A model generated the notes under the pieces. The model was not told the DNA's origin, did no database searches, and saw only the letters and a program-made list of their open reading frames with translations. DNA of 64,000 nucleotides. Source: Labyrinthula sp. Ha. Its lineage: Eukaryota; Sar; Bigyra; Labyrinthulida; Labyrinthulaceae. Shown one piece after another: positions 33,763 to 42,716 of the stretch (position 1 is the first letter of the stretch; every line of letters starts with the position of its first letter). A program made the translations under genes and the position numbers. Location: positions 186,001 to 250,000 of the forward strand of contig JAALGZ010000038.1 of NCBI GenBank assembly GCA_015227615.1, read 5' to 3'.

Positions 33763-34773
33763 CTTGATTTTTATGTTTCATTCGGAGACACTCTTAGAAT
33801 CACCCAAGCGGTAAGAAGCAGGAAGAGTGAAGAAGATGAAGACGGATTCCCTGATAAGGCGCTAAGGAAAACTGAGTCCTTTGAAAATGACAATAAATCG
33901 TATCGATACATTGGAAGAAAACAGGTACAATTTATAAAGGAGTTGAGGTTGGAGAATCCATTAGCAATTAAACGTCTTATGTTCTACCAATTTAAACAAC
34001 AAATGAACCAGGAAGACTTAGAATACATAAATCCTCATTTCGAAAACCTTTCTCCAATGAAAATTGTGCTTTCAGAGTTTTCTATAGGCCATAAATCCTT
34101 AAAAAATTTTCTGAAGCAGATAAGGAAAGTGATGCAACAAGTCTCTGTCTTTGAAACTGATCAAGATCTGTCGGAAAAGAGCCTTGTATCAGTGCTTTTC
34201 TCAACTCTAAAGATATTGCGCAAACTATGCTTTTTATTTATAGAGGCTAAAAAAATAGCATCATGCTCCGAAATAAGAAAGTTTATAGTTTCTCAGGGTC
34301 CACATTTGAAAGGCATCCAATTCCCAATGGGCACCAACTTTTATAATTTCACTAAGGTTTAATTATTAAAATACAGCGCATTAACAGACCTGTATTTAGG
34401 CACATCAACAGTTGAGCCTTTTGTAACTGTAGGGGCACTAGTGAACTTATCTGCAAGTCCAGTTGTAAACCAGCTGAACTTCCTGTTTTGGACTACTGGA
34501 GTCACCCATAACTGCGTTATATATGCAATACACAAAATAATACTAAATATAAAACTGGGAAGTTCTGTTTTGCTCTACCTAAACCCTGAACATAATTTGA
34601 AAAGCAGCATACTATTTATAAACTCATACACAGAAGAAAAGAAGTTTGTCAGAAGATCCAGTCTTTTCCTGTACTTAAAAGCAGCAGACTTTGAGAAGCT
34701 TTCACTTCATCATCTTAAGAAGGATCCTCGCCCCTGGGAGCAGTTTGGCTGGAAGCTAAGCGCTCTTCGATAA
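33763..34773 (+). pseudogene. interrupted ORF, unrecognised
   Basis: One frame is open from 33763 to 34773 except for a single TAA at 34360-34362. The translated content does not look random: a charged start (RKSEEDEDGFPDKALRK), a helical segment (KSLKNFLKQIRKVMQQV), then after the stop a region with hydrophobic strands and a basic end (HHLKKDPRPWEQFGWKLSALR). The first in-frame ATG is 33979, so an upstream exon may be missing; an acceptor-like CTCTTAG lies at 33791-33797. No short GT-AG intron that removes the TAA and keeps frame is convincing. It could be a decayed gene, two genes, or an unresolved spliced gene. It ends 48 bp from the convergent SR140-like gene. I do not recognise the family. 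Confidence 0.4.
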
Positions 34774-34821
34774 ATTTATTATCAGCCTTTGAAAACTACA
34801 AGGCTGAGGTTTAAACCTTCT

Positions 34822-36873
34822 TCAGTCCTCGTTGCTTAAAGGCTCGCCGTCAATGCTAGAAGTAATGGACTCCTCCTCACTGCTGAAGTCATTCTTTCTC
34901 TGTTGAGAGTTTACACTTAAATTATTTTTCTCTCTAATTTTTTCTTCTTTCCCTTGCTCTACACTTATCTTTGAAACATCACTTTCACTATCAAATTCTA
35001 CTTCTTGAACTGTTGTTCGTGTTTCACTAACTTTTGGTTTGTGCTCGTCTTCCGTTTCCTTTTGTTTCTTAGAGTTCTCAATTGCCTGTCTGTTGGTTTC
35101 CTGCTCCAGGAGTTTAGCCACCTCTATTTGTGCCAAATTATCAAGGGAAGAAAACTCCTTATCAACAAGCAAATTCATTTTTTCTCCCTGGTCTTTACTA
35201 TGAAACAGAAGCCTCAGAGCACTAACCATATTTTTTGGAAACAAAAAACGTTCTTCCCAAGCTTCTAGTAGATAAGAAATCCGCCGAGCAAAAGCATCGC
35301 AAACAAATCTACCACTGGAACGTTGTATGTGAAAGTATACTCGCCGAATAATCAAGAATACTAGTGGTAACCTTTTCTCGATCAAAGGTCTAAAAGAACC
35401 TGATTTTTTCACAGCAGCAGCAGCATTCTCAGCAATGTCACTCAACGAAAAAAGATACCCAAAAAGACAGGATATGAGATTATTTGATACAACCATCTTA
35501 TGTGCCTCAGCATCATCAAATATTTGGTGCAACCCTAATGCATCAACCATCCAATAATCGAAAATTTGAAAAATCTCTTCACTTTGGGCTGCAAAATCGT
35601 AACAGAATGCCATAACTTCCTTCACTAACTTTCGTTCCCCAGATAACTCATCAAGTAGAAGTTGAAATTCTCTCTTTGCTACAACTGAGAGTTCTTCTGC
35701 TTGTTGCTCAGGGCGTACTGCGCCGCTTATCATCGATTTTCTGTTTGCCTGGATCGCATCATCTTTTTGCTTAAAACTCCTTAAGCGCTGTAAATTAAGA
35801 AAATATTCTTTAAATTCAGCATTGACAGAATTGCTAGAGTCTTGGGTGTACACAAACCGATCCGACGTGAACATTTGTAACACTTTGTTACTAGTTTCGA
35901 AGAAGGTACAACCATTAGAGTGCAAGAAGGCTCGATACCGATAGTAATGATGCTTTTCACCACTTTTAGGATATAAGAATGAATACTCCTCATTATCCTT
36001 TTCATTCTGCATCAAAGCAGATTCGAAATCCTCCCCGTGAAGGCTAACAAACTCAGCAACGCGTTCAATTAAAACCAATGATTTAAGGCTAAGCTTATAT
36101 TCCACTTTGATTACATCGAAACAGTACATTTGAAGTGTTTGTGCAGCATTATAGATCTCAAAACTTCGCACATGTCTTGGGTGAAATAAAGAGTCGCGCT
36201 TCCATAAAGTATCTGTTCTGTTCCTCGTGTGCAAATGTTCAGCTTGAGCTTGACTGGATTTCATTTTATTCACCATGGAGCTAATAAAACTTTTCTTTTC
36301 ATCTGTGTTCTTCACTTCACCGGTTTCGTTGGATGGTTGAAAAGCAGAAACAAACTCTTTCAAGACATTTCTAGCAAGTGCATTTTCCTGCATAGTTTTC
36401 TCAATTTTATTGATCTTTTTAGAGTGAAAGCGATCATTTTTACTAAAATCCAAAAGTTCCTCTTTCCTTTTTTCCAATTTCTTTTTATCAAAGCGATTTT
36501 TCCGTACGCTTAATTCTTTGACTCCTGCTTTCAAATCCTGTTCTTCATCAGCTGCAAACTTTTCAGTCAGAGCCGCTAAGTCCGTACTCTTATTATTACT
36601 AACGATAATATTCTTCTTTGAAATTTTTGAAACTTGATAGCTAGGGCGTCCATAGCGATATCCTTTCCTGGTTGCCACAGCACTTTTAAAAAGATCATTA
36701 TCTTTTGGCAACAACTTAGGAAGCTGATTCATTTTCTCTTGCTTTCTTATTTCTTCTTCTAGTTTCTTGTCATTAAGATTCTTTTCTTCTTCTTCAGCAG
36801 CTAGGCTGCTTTCATGGAAGATATTGGGTGTTTGAACTAGCTTTCGTTTCTTTCTCTTATTCCCCTTTTTCAT
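34822..36873 (-). CDS. SR140 / U2SURP-like splicing factor lacking the RRM
   Basis: 683 residues. The basic nuclear N-terminus starts MKKGNKRKKRKL. The segment ALARNVLKEFVSAFQ (about 166-179) resembles the conserved stretch that precedes the RRM in human U2SURP. A SURP/SWAP module is at about 268-312 (LIERVAEFVSLHGEDFE ... YSFLYP ... HHYYRYRAFL). A CID-type helical domain is at about 400-558 (EFQLLLDELSGERKLVKEVM, then LEAWEERFLFP). The tail is acidic, Glu/Lys/Ser-rich. The U2SURP family normally has RRM-SURP-CID; here only about 85 residues separate the pre-RRM segment from SURP and no RNP motif is seen. The family acts with the U2 snRNP in branch-site recognition. It ends in TGA and is divergent from EFG1, starts 127 bp apart. 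Confidence 0.85.
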   Translation of the reverse strand: MKKGNKRKKRKLVQTPNIFHESSLAAEEEEKNLNDKKLEEEIRKQEKMNQLPKLLPKDNDLFKSAVATRKGYRYGRPSYQVSKISKKNIIVSNNKSTDLAALTEKFAADEEQDLKAGVKELSVRKNRFDKKKLEKRKEELLDFSKNDRFHSKKINKIEKTMQENALARNVLKEFVSAFQPSNETGEVKNTDEKKSFISSMVNKMKSSQAQAEHLHTRNRTDTLWKRDSLFHPRHVRSFEIYNAAQTLQMYCFDVIKVEYKLSLKSLVLIERVAEFVSLHGEDFESALMQNEKDNEEYSFLYPKSGEKHHYYRYRAFLHSNGCTFFETSNKVLQMFTSDRFVYTQDSSNSVNAEFKEYFLNLQRLRSFKQKDDAIQANRKSMISGAVRPEQQAEELSVVAKREFQLLLDELSGERKLVKEVMAFCYDFAAQSEEIFQIFDYWMVDALGLHQIFDDAEAHKMVVSNNLISCLFGYLFSLSDIAENAAAAVKKSGSFRPLIEKRLPLVFLIIRRVYFHIQRSSGRFVCDAFARRISYLLEAWEERFLFPKNMVSALRLLFHSKDQGEKMNLLVDKEFSSLDNLAQIEVAKLLEQETNRQAIENSKKQKETEDEHKPKVSETRTTVQEVEFDSESDVSKISVEQGKEEKIREKNNLSVNSQQRKNDFSSEEESITSSIDGEPLSNED

Positions 36874-37000
36874 AGAATTGTTATCTCTTACAATTCAATA
36901 ATATCTATGGTTCCTTTAAAATCAGTTTTTAGGTTCAGAATGTCACTGAACACGACTGTTGCCCAATTTCGGTAAGTTCTGATATTGAAGTTCAAAAAAG
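36874..37000. promoter_or_regulatory. shared divergent promoter of SR140-like and EFG1 genes
   Basis: 127 bp separate the two start codons, so both promoters and leaders must fit here. An inverted repeat GTTCAG(7 nt)CTGAAC lies near the middle. No classical TATA box is clear. A bidirectional promoter is inferred from spacing alone. Confidence 0.5.
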
Positions 37001-37474
37001 ATGAAAGAACAGAAGAAAAACGGGAAAACGGAAAATGTTGTTAGTTTCTTGAACAGACCCAATCGCTATGAAAAAAAGCGAAAATTACAAAACAATGAAG
37101 GAGAGGATAGATATAAAATGGTTAAGTTCTTTGAAAGGAAGAAAATTGAGCGTAAAATAGGTCAACTTGAAAAAAAGTTAGTGGCTCTCAATGAGAACCA
37201 AACTGAAGAAAAAAATAAAATTGAGGAGGAACTGAATGAGTGGATAAGAAAACGAAATTATGTTAGATTCTACCCAAAGAGTCAGAAATATGTGTCTATT
37301 CTGAAAGGAAACTTAACAGATGTCCAAAAAGAAATTGTTGAAAAGAACATGAAGCGCTGTTCAAATTTTGCTACTTTCCTTGAGAGAAAGAACCTTAAAC
37401 AACAGAGAAAAGAAGAGATGAAAGAAGAAATCAAAGAAAAAATCGAAGCCGAGGAAGAAACTTTCTTCCTGTAG
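37001..37474 (+). CDS. EFG1: rRNA-processing protein EFG1
   Basis: 157-residue, highly charged, mostly helical protein. The EFG1 core is recognisable at about 40-105: YKMVKFFERKKIERKIGQLE, a coiled-coil with Glu/Lys repeats, then IRKRNYVRFYPKSQKYVSIL, matching the MVRFFERQK ... LYFPKTEKYISL pattern of yeast and other EFG1 proteins. EFG1 is a nucleolar factor of the small-subunit processome, needed for early 18S pre-rRNA cleavage. The C-terminus is an acidic/basic helix. The length is shorter than the yeast protein (about 230), because of a short N-terminus. It starts 127 bp from the divergent SR140-like gene, so two RNA-processing factors may be co-expressed. Stop is TAG. Confidence 0.85.
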   Translation: MKEQKKNGKTENVVSFLNRPNRYEKKRKLQNNEGEDRYKMVKFFERKKIERKIGQLEKKLVALNENQTEEKNKIEEELNEWIRKRNYVRFYPKSQKYVSILKGNLTDVQKEIVEKNMKRCSNFATFLERKNLKQQRKEEMKEEIKEKIEAEEETFFL

Positions 37475-37783
37475 AAATCTACTTATATATTTCACCTTCC
37501 TTCATGTCAGCAACACCAATCTTCTCGTGGGTTCAACTCTCCACTCTACTCCACATACAAATCTTCTGCACGTAAATCTGAATTATTTTATTGTCTTAAG
37601 GTTTAATATCATACTATTATATTTTATTCCTCTCAATAGAAAAACGAGTGGAAAACGTACTGCGGGCTCTATGGCCCATTTAAGTAAACCTTGTATGGAA
37701 AGAAACTCCTGGTGAAAATACAGTCTGAACGTAGAAGACTCTAACGCAAGAAATTCTGAACACAACATTAATATTCAAACAAA
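37475..37783. other. intergenic spacer with a possible tiny spliced ORF
   Basis: 309 bp. An ATG at 37504 could be spliced (donor GTAAAT at 37572, acceptor CTCAATAG ending 37639, 68 nt) into a 46-residue peptide ending KPCMERNSW. The peptide resembles nothing I know and the intron is longer than those resolved elsewhere in the window, so no gene is called. The right end is the A-rich leader of the next ORF. Confidence 0.35.
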
Positions 37784-38044
37784 ATGAACCATATTACAGC
37801 TGAGGAGCTCAGCCAAGCCTCTTTAACAGTGCCTGTAGCTAACGTAGTCTCTGAAGATGCTGCCATGGACTTAGATGCTCTTGAAGCTGAACGCATAGAG
37901 GAGGAGTCGGTATATGAAGGAAATGAGGATTCTACACGAGCAGAGCGGAAGAAGAAGAAGCGTAAGTATTACTTATTTGACTTTTGCTTGGCTTTTATTT
38001 GTGTGGCACTTATTTTGCTACTAGGCCCCGCATTACTTGATTAA
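37784..38044 (+). CDS. small acidic protein, possible tail-anchored membrane protein
   Basis: 86-residue ORF with a good start context (AACAAAATG). Residues 1-54 are acidic (MDLDALEAERIEEESVYEG), followed by a basic cluster ERKKKKRK and then a hydrophobic segment (about 62-80, LFDFCLAFICVALILLLG) four to six residues from the end, the layout of a tail-anchored protein. The hydrophobic part is also bounded by a GTAAGT donor at 37962 and a CTACTAG acceptor ending 38024; splicing these 63 nt keeps frame and gives a 65-residue soluble protein ending KKKKRPALLD. The other introns here are about half that length, which favours the membrane form. Not recognised. Confidence 0.6.
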   Translation: MNHITAEELSQASLTVPVANVVSEDAAMDLDALEAERIEEESVYEGNEDSTRAERKKKKRKYYLFDFCLAFICVALILLLGPALLD

Positions 38045-40343
38045 GTTACTTTCACAACGCTTAGAAGATAGCAGTTTGTCGTTTGAAAAACTTTTCTTAT
38101 AGAGTCTCTCATTTGTTTAAACTAACTTATTTTCTCTCTACATTTTAATCCACATTTTTCTGTCAAGAACTTGAAGACTTTGTACAGATAAAACACTTGA
38201 AAACTAGGAGAGTATATATTTAGTTACGAAGTAAGTTGGCATCGTTGATTTAATATTGTTTTCTATTGCGAAACTAGAACCGAGTCAAGTGAAGAAAAGT
38301 TTTTTTCATAAAACTATGTTGACAAGTGTGAATCACTCCTAAGAAATCACCGTTCCGACTTCATCTAACACCTCAATCACAGCCGACTGCGACTTAGCAG
38401 CATTGAAACTAACATACGGTACAAAGTATAGAAACTCTTTTTCTAATGTCACCATGAACTCCAAAGGCCATAAAACGCATTTAACAACCACAATGTGAAC
38501 AATAAATTTACACATTTGTTTTCTTCTTTCACATTAACATGTTGGCTAATTTTTATCCTGACATACTCTAAGGTAGTTTGAAACTATCTTCCAAGATTAA
38601 AGGACAGGCAATCTTCTCCTAAACCATATCTATTCGAGGAACTTGGTGTCTTCCTTTCGAGTGAGCAGCCATACTGAGAATTGGCCTCAAGATTCCTCAA
38701 CATGTAAATAGTCACCTGAACCTGACTTATAAGAGGTATCTTAACCAAACAGAAATCATCGAAGAGAAGTACGTTTTGGCAGATCTCGCTAGACTCATGC
38801 TAGACTCATGCTAGACTCATGCTAGACTCACTCTCATTTATAAGCCGCTGTATAGCTGATGAAGACTATGTCATTTGATTAGATTAAAATCGTAAATCAT
38901 CAAGTAAAAGTTAATCCATGTTTCCAACTAAAATTGAATTTAGCTAGAGTAAGTTGCTCTTTAAGCTTGTGACTTGCTTTGATGTAAACCTTTTAGTAAC
39001 CTAACACATGTACTTTAGCACAATAGCTTAAGGAACTAATATATTTCACTGTTTTATGTACCTTTAAGTTTTTAATTTCTAAGCGAACACTTTATATAGA
39101 GGTTATGCAGTTGCTCTAGCCTCAGGTAGTTTGTTTATTGCCTTTACAGAACTTAAAACGTCTTCGTCTATTGTATGAAGTTCTAGTTGTTTTGGCAGAA
39201 CCTAAATAGCATTCCTTATCATTGCCCAAATAGTCATGAACGATCTACCAATTACAATAACTACTTACTGTATATTAAGCATCATAGGTTTAAAGAGTTG
39301 TTGAATCGCCTCTCCCACACTCCACGGAACTCTGTGCCTACAAGGGTAAGGTAACGCTCTTTCTCATTGGAACATGATAAAAAGGCTGTTTTATTTCCCC
39401 TAAAGTTTTTAAGAACAAAAGATCTTGATGATTTGAATAGATTATTCTTAGTAAGTCTTTCTTTCTTCCTCGGGGTAAACGAAAGTTTCAACCTCTCGTA
39501 AAGTATCAATAGTCGAAAGCAATCATTCCTATTTCGTAGATATATATAGTTTTGTTGGTTCTTGTTTTAAACAAAAGATCAAACATTATTGGATTTTCTT
39601 CGTTTCACTTTTCATATTTTATTTGCGAATGAACTTTTCAATGCAAAGAAGTTCACAACTCTCACTAGGCCTGAACACAGCTATAATTTATCAACAAGCA
39701 ACTGAACATTATGTTGATTTTTGTTCTCATAGAGAAGTATGGAACTTAGTTACGCATTAAATGATTCTGATTCAATTTTATCCATTTCTTGATTGCTAAT
39801 ACTAGAAGAGTTACATATTTCTGTGTCAAAGTACCAAAAAAACAATATCTCGTTTTTCAAGCGTATGAAAACCTTACTAGAATCACCATATGTTCTTGAA
39901 ATAAAAGTATTTAAGGGGCATAATCCATTTTTGGATGTTATTCATGTGGCGCAAGCATAAAAATATAGCTTTATGATCATGAGGCCAGGTTTTTCATTGG
40001 TAATCAGAATAAAATCAGGCTCATCTGATACGAATGAAAATCCCAATGCTCTACTTGATAAACAGATTCAAAGCAAGTATCAACTAATTATTGATAACTT
40101 TTATAGTATCTGATTCCTGAGTATAAGCAAATACAATGGCTATTACAGCTCTATATGAAAGTTCCAAAAGGAGTTTCTCATGTTTAGTTATTACCCAATA
40201 TCGATATACTCTGAGTTTTCCAGATCAGATCAAGAAGATTCATTTTGAATTTCCCAAAATCTTGATTAGCACTAAATTGTAATAATTTGAATTTCCGACC
40301 CGTTTTAACAGAGCGAAAACAAAACAAAACAAAACGAGAAGAA
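38045..40343. other. gene-free block
   Basis: About 2.3 kb with no credible coding region. It contains the 11-bp tandem repeat at 38788-38831 and, at its right end, an A-rich leader (repeats of AAAAC at 40317-40336) leading to the ATG at 40344. No RNA gene was recognised. Confidence 0.55.
38788..38831. repeat. tandem repeat, 11-bp unit x4
   Basis: Four head-to-tail copies of GCTAGACTCAT (the fourth ends in C). It is the clearest minisatellite in the window and lies in the gene-free block upstream of the acyl-CoA dehydrogenase fusion. Confidence 0.9.
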
Positions 40344-42716
40344 ATGGATATTCTTGTAGGAGTCAAAAACTACGCCCAAACCAATGCTAATATATTGAGA
40401 AACGAAAAAGATTTTCTTGCTGTATGCTCATCAGCATTAGCAAAGTTGGAGGCCTTTGACCATGGACAGAGCAACCCTACTTTTAAACTTTTTTCTCCAG
40501 ATGTTTCTCAAGCATTCGTTTTAAGGAAAAAACCAGCTGGAAAATTACTTAGAGGGGCCCATCAGATAGACAGAGAATATGCAGCTGTTTCAGCCCTAAC
40601 AAAAGTGGATTTTCCAGTCGCGAGACCAGTCTGCTACTGTAAAGACAGCAATTACATTGGAACTGAGTTCTATGTCACCGAGTTCGTTCAAGGTAGAATA
40701 TTTGTAGATATGGCACTTCGTGAACTTTCGCCCCAAGATAGAAGCTCAGCATATATTAGTTTAGTTGAAACTATGGCTAAACTTCATGCACTTGAACCGA
40801 AAGATATAGGTTTAGATTTTCTTAGCACTAGTAAAAGCAATTACGTAGTGAGAAACTCAAAGGCCTGGTATGGACAATTTACAAACTCTAAAGTTTCTGA
40901 TTCTTTTCCAGAGTTGGAAGATCTTGCATCCAGGATCTATAATTGGATTGGAAACAATGCTCCAGAGGCTCGAAAGAATACTGTAGTCCATGGTGACTTT
41001 AAGCTGGATAATGTTATGTTTCATCCAACTGAACCCCGAGTGGTTGCGGTTCTAGACTGGGAGTTGGTTACACTAGGGGATCCACTAGCAGATCTTAGTT
41101 ACTGCTTTCAAAGTTTTGCAACCTCTCCTGGGGTTAAATCCATTCTGCCCTCACCCTATGTGGATGGAGGTTTATCCTCTGGATTGCCCACTTTGGAAGC
41201 TGTACAGTGGATATATGTTAACAAAATCTCTAATCTAGAGAGAAATTCTAATATAAGTTTCCCCATCCCTAAATTTGGAACCTACTTGGCGTACAACGTG
41301 TTCAAACTGGCTTGTATTATTCGGGGGATTCAAGGACGCGTTGAAATTGGACAGGGAAATAGTTCAACCGCTACTCAGTTTAACTCTGAGCTCATTTATG
41401 GACTCACAGTAAGCGCGGGTCAGCTAGTTAAAGATGTTGACCCCCAATTCGTTGTAAATCCGGGTCTGAGTAAGTTCAGGACTCCACTTCCAATGTCGCC
41501 ATTTGCAGAATCTGTGCTAAATAAGTTACTTAGATTTATGGACACATTTATTTATCCTAATGAGGAGCTATATGAAAGGCAATTAGAAGCCGATAGATGG
41601 AAAATTCCTCCAATTGTGGAAGAGTTGAAGCTGGAGGCTAAGAAGGCTGGGCTATGGAATTTATTCTTACCTGAATGGGGCGGACTTACACAAGCAGAAT
41701 ATGCTCGCTGCTCGGAAATTATGGGTAGGAACTTATGGGCTGCTGAGGTTTTTAATTGCCAGTTCCCAGACACTGGGAACATGGAAACCTTATATCTTTT
41801 TGGAAATGAAGAACAAAAAAAACAATGGCTAGAGCCGCTTAAGAACGGAACCATTAGATCTGCTTTCGTGATGACTGAACCACAGGTTAGTTCTGCTGAT
41901 GCCGTATCCATTTCAACCGAACTTAAGCTTTCTGCAGACAAGAGTGAATATGTAATTAATGGGAAGAAGTGGTGGATTAGCAATGGGGGAGATCCAAGAC
42001 TCAAAATTTTGTTGCTGCTTGGGTACACTGGGTGTAACGCCCCCAATGCGGAAGAACTGCCACGTCATAAGAAACACTCTGTAATATTAGTTCCTGCTGA
42101 TGCTCCAGGAGTAATTATTAAAACACCTATGACGGCTTTTGGATTTGATGATGCACCTCAAGGACATTTTGAGGTAGATTTTGTAAATGTAAAGGTACCT
42201 GTTACGAATTTGTTGTATGAAGAGGGTACAGGATTTGAGATAGCCCAAGCAAGACTCGGTCCAGGAAGGTTGCATCACTGCATGAGAACCATTGGTATCG
42301 CAGAGAGGTCGTTGGAACTCATGCTTCACAGAGTACTAACTAGAGAAGCCTCTCAACCGCTTCACAAGAAAGGAACCATAAGACAAGATATCGCAGATGC
42401 CAGAATTGAGATCGAGTGCTTACGTGGGTTGGTTATCAAGGCTTCCCATGAGCTCGATGTTGTTGGAAGCAAGGAGGCTAGAAAGTTGATAGCAATGACT
42501 AAGGTTCAGGTGCCAGTTAAGGTTCAAGATATTCTAGACAAAGTTATGCAAGTTCATGGCGCTGTTGGGTTAAGCCACCAGTTTCCTCTTAGTAAGTGGT
42601 ATGCCAGAACAAGAACAGTAAGGTATATGGACGGTCCTGATGCAGTTCACAGAGAAACTATAGCAAAACTTGAACTACGTGAGTATGAAGAAACAATTCT
42701 GAAGAGTAAGCTGTAA
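40344..42716 (+). CDS. ACAD10/11-type fusion: APH-like kinase domain plus acyl-CoA dehydrogenase, PTS1-tailed
   Basis: 790 residues from the ATG at 40344; the frame is open further upstream but has no earlier ATG. The N-terminal half (about 15-340) is an aminoglycoside-phosphotransferase/choline-kinase-like domain with HGDFKLDN (about 216-223) and VLDWELVTLGDPLADLSY. The C-terminal half (about 380-780) is an acyl-CoA dehydrogenase: FVMTEPQVSSADA, INGKKWWISNGG, LGPGRLHHCMRTIGIAERSLE, VMQVHGAVGLSHQFPL and RYMDGPDAVHRETIAKLELR. This is the architecture of animal ACAD11 (and of ACAD10 without its hydrolase part), which handle 4-hydroxy acyl-CoAs by phosphorylation and then elimination. The last residues are LKSKL, so -SKL, a strong type 1 peroxisomal signal. 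Stop is TAA. Peroxisomal location is inferred. Confidence 0.94.
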   Translation: MDILVGVKNYAQTNANILRNEKDFLAVCSSALAKLEAFDHGQSNPTFKLFSPDVSQAFVLRKKPAGKLLRGAHQIDREYAAVSALTKVDFPVARPVCYCKDSNYIGTEFYVTEFVQGRIFVDMALRELSPQDRSSAYISLVETMAKLHALEPKDIGLDFLSTSKSNYVVRNSKAWYGQFTNSKVSDSFPELEDLASRIYNWIGNNAPEARKNTVVHGDFKLDNVMFHPTEPRVVAVLDWELVTLGDPLADLSYCFQSFATSPGVKSILPSPYVDGGLSSGLPTLEAVQWIYVNKISNLERNSNISFPIPKFGTYLAYNVFKLACIIRGIQGRVEIGQGNSSTATQFNSELIYGLTVSAGQLVKDVDPQFVVNPGLSKFRTPLPMSPFAESVLNKLLRFMDTFIYPNEELYERQLEADRWKIPPIVEELKLEAKKAGLWNLFLPEWGGLTQAEYARCSEIMGRNLWAAEVFNCQFPDTGNMETLYLFGNEEQKKQWLEPLKNGTIRSAFVMTEPQVSSADAVSISTELKLSADKSEYVINGKKWWISNGGDPRLKILLLLGYTGCNAPNAEELPRHKKHSVILVPADAPGVIIKTPMTAFGFDDAPQGHFEVDFVNVKVPVTNLLYEEGTGFEIAQARLGPGRLHHCMRTIGIAERSLELMLHRVLTREASQPLHKKGTIRQDIADARIEIECLRGLVIKASHELDVVGSKEARKLIAMTKVQVPVKVQDILDKVMQVHGAVGLSHQFPLSKWYARTRTVRYMDGPDAVHRETIAKLELREYEETILKSKL

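Noticed and set aside
37504-37715. Tiny two-exon gene giving a 46-residue peptide
   Set aside because: Needs a 68-nt intron unlike the 28-31 nt introns seen elsewhere, and the product matches nothing known.
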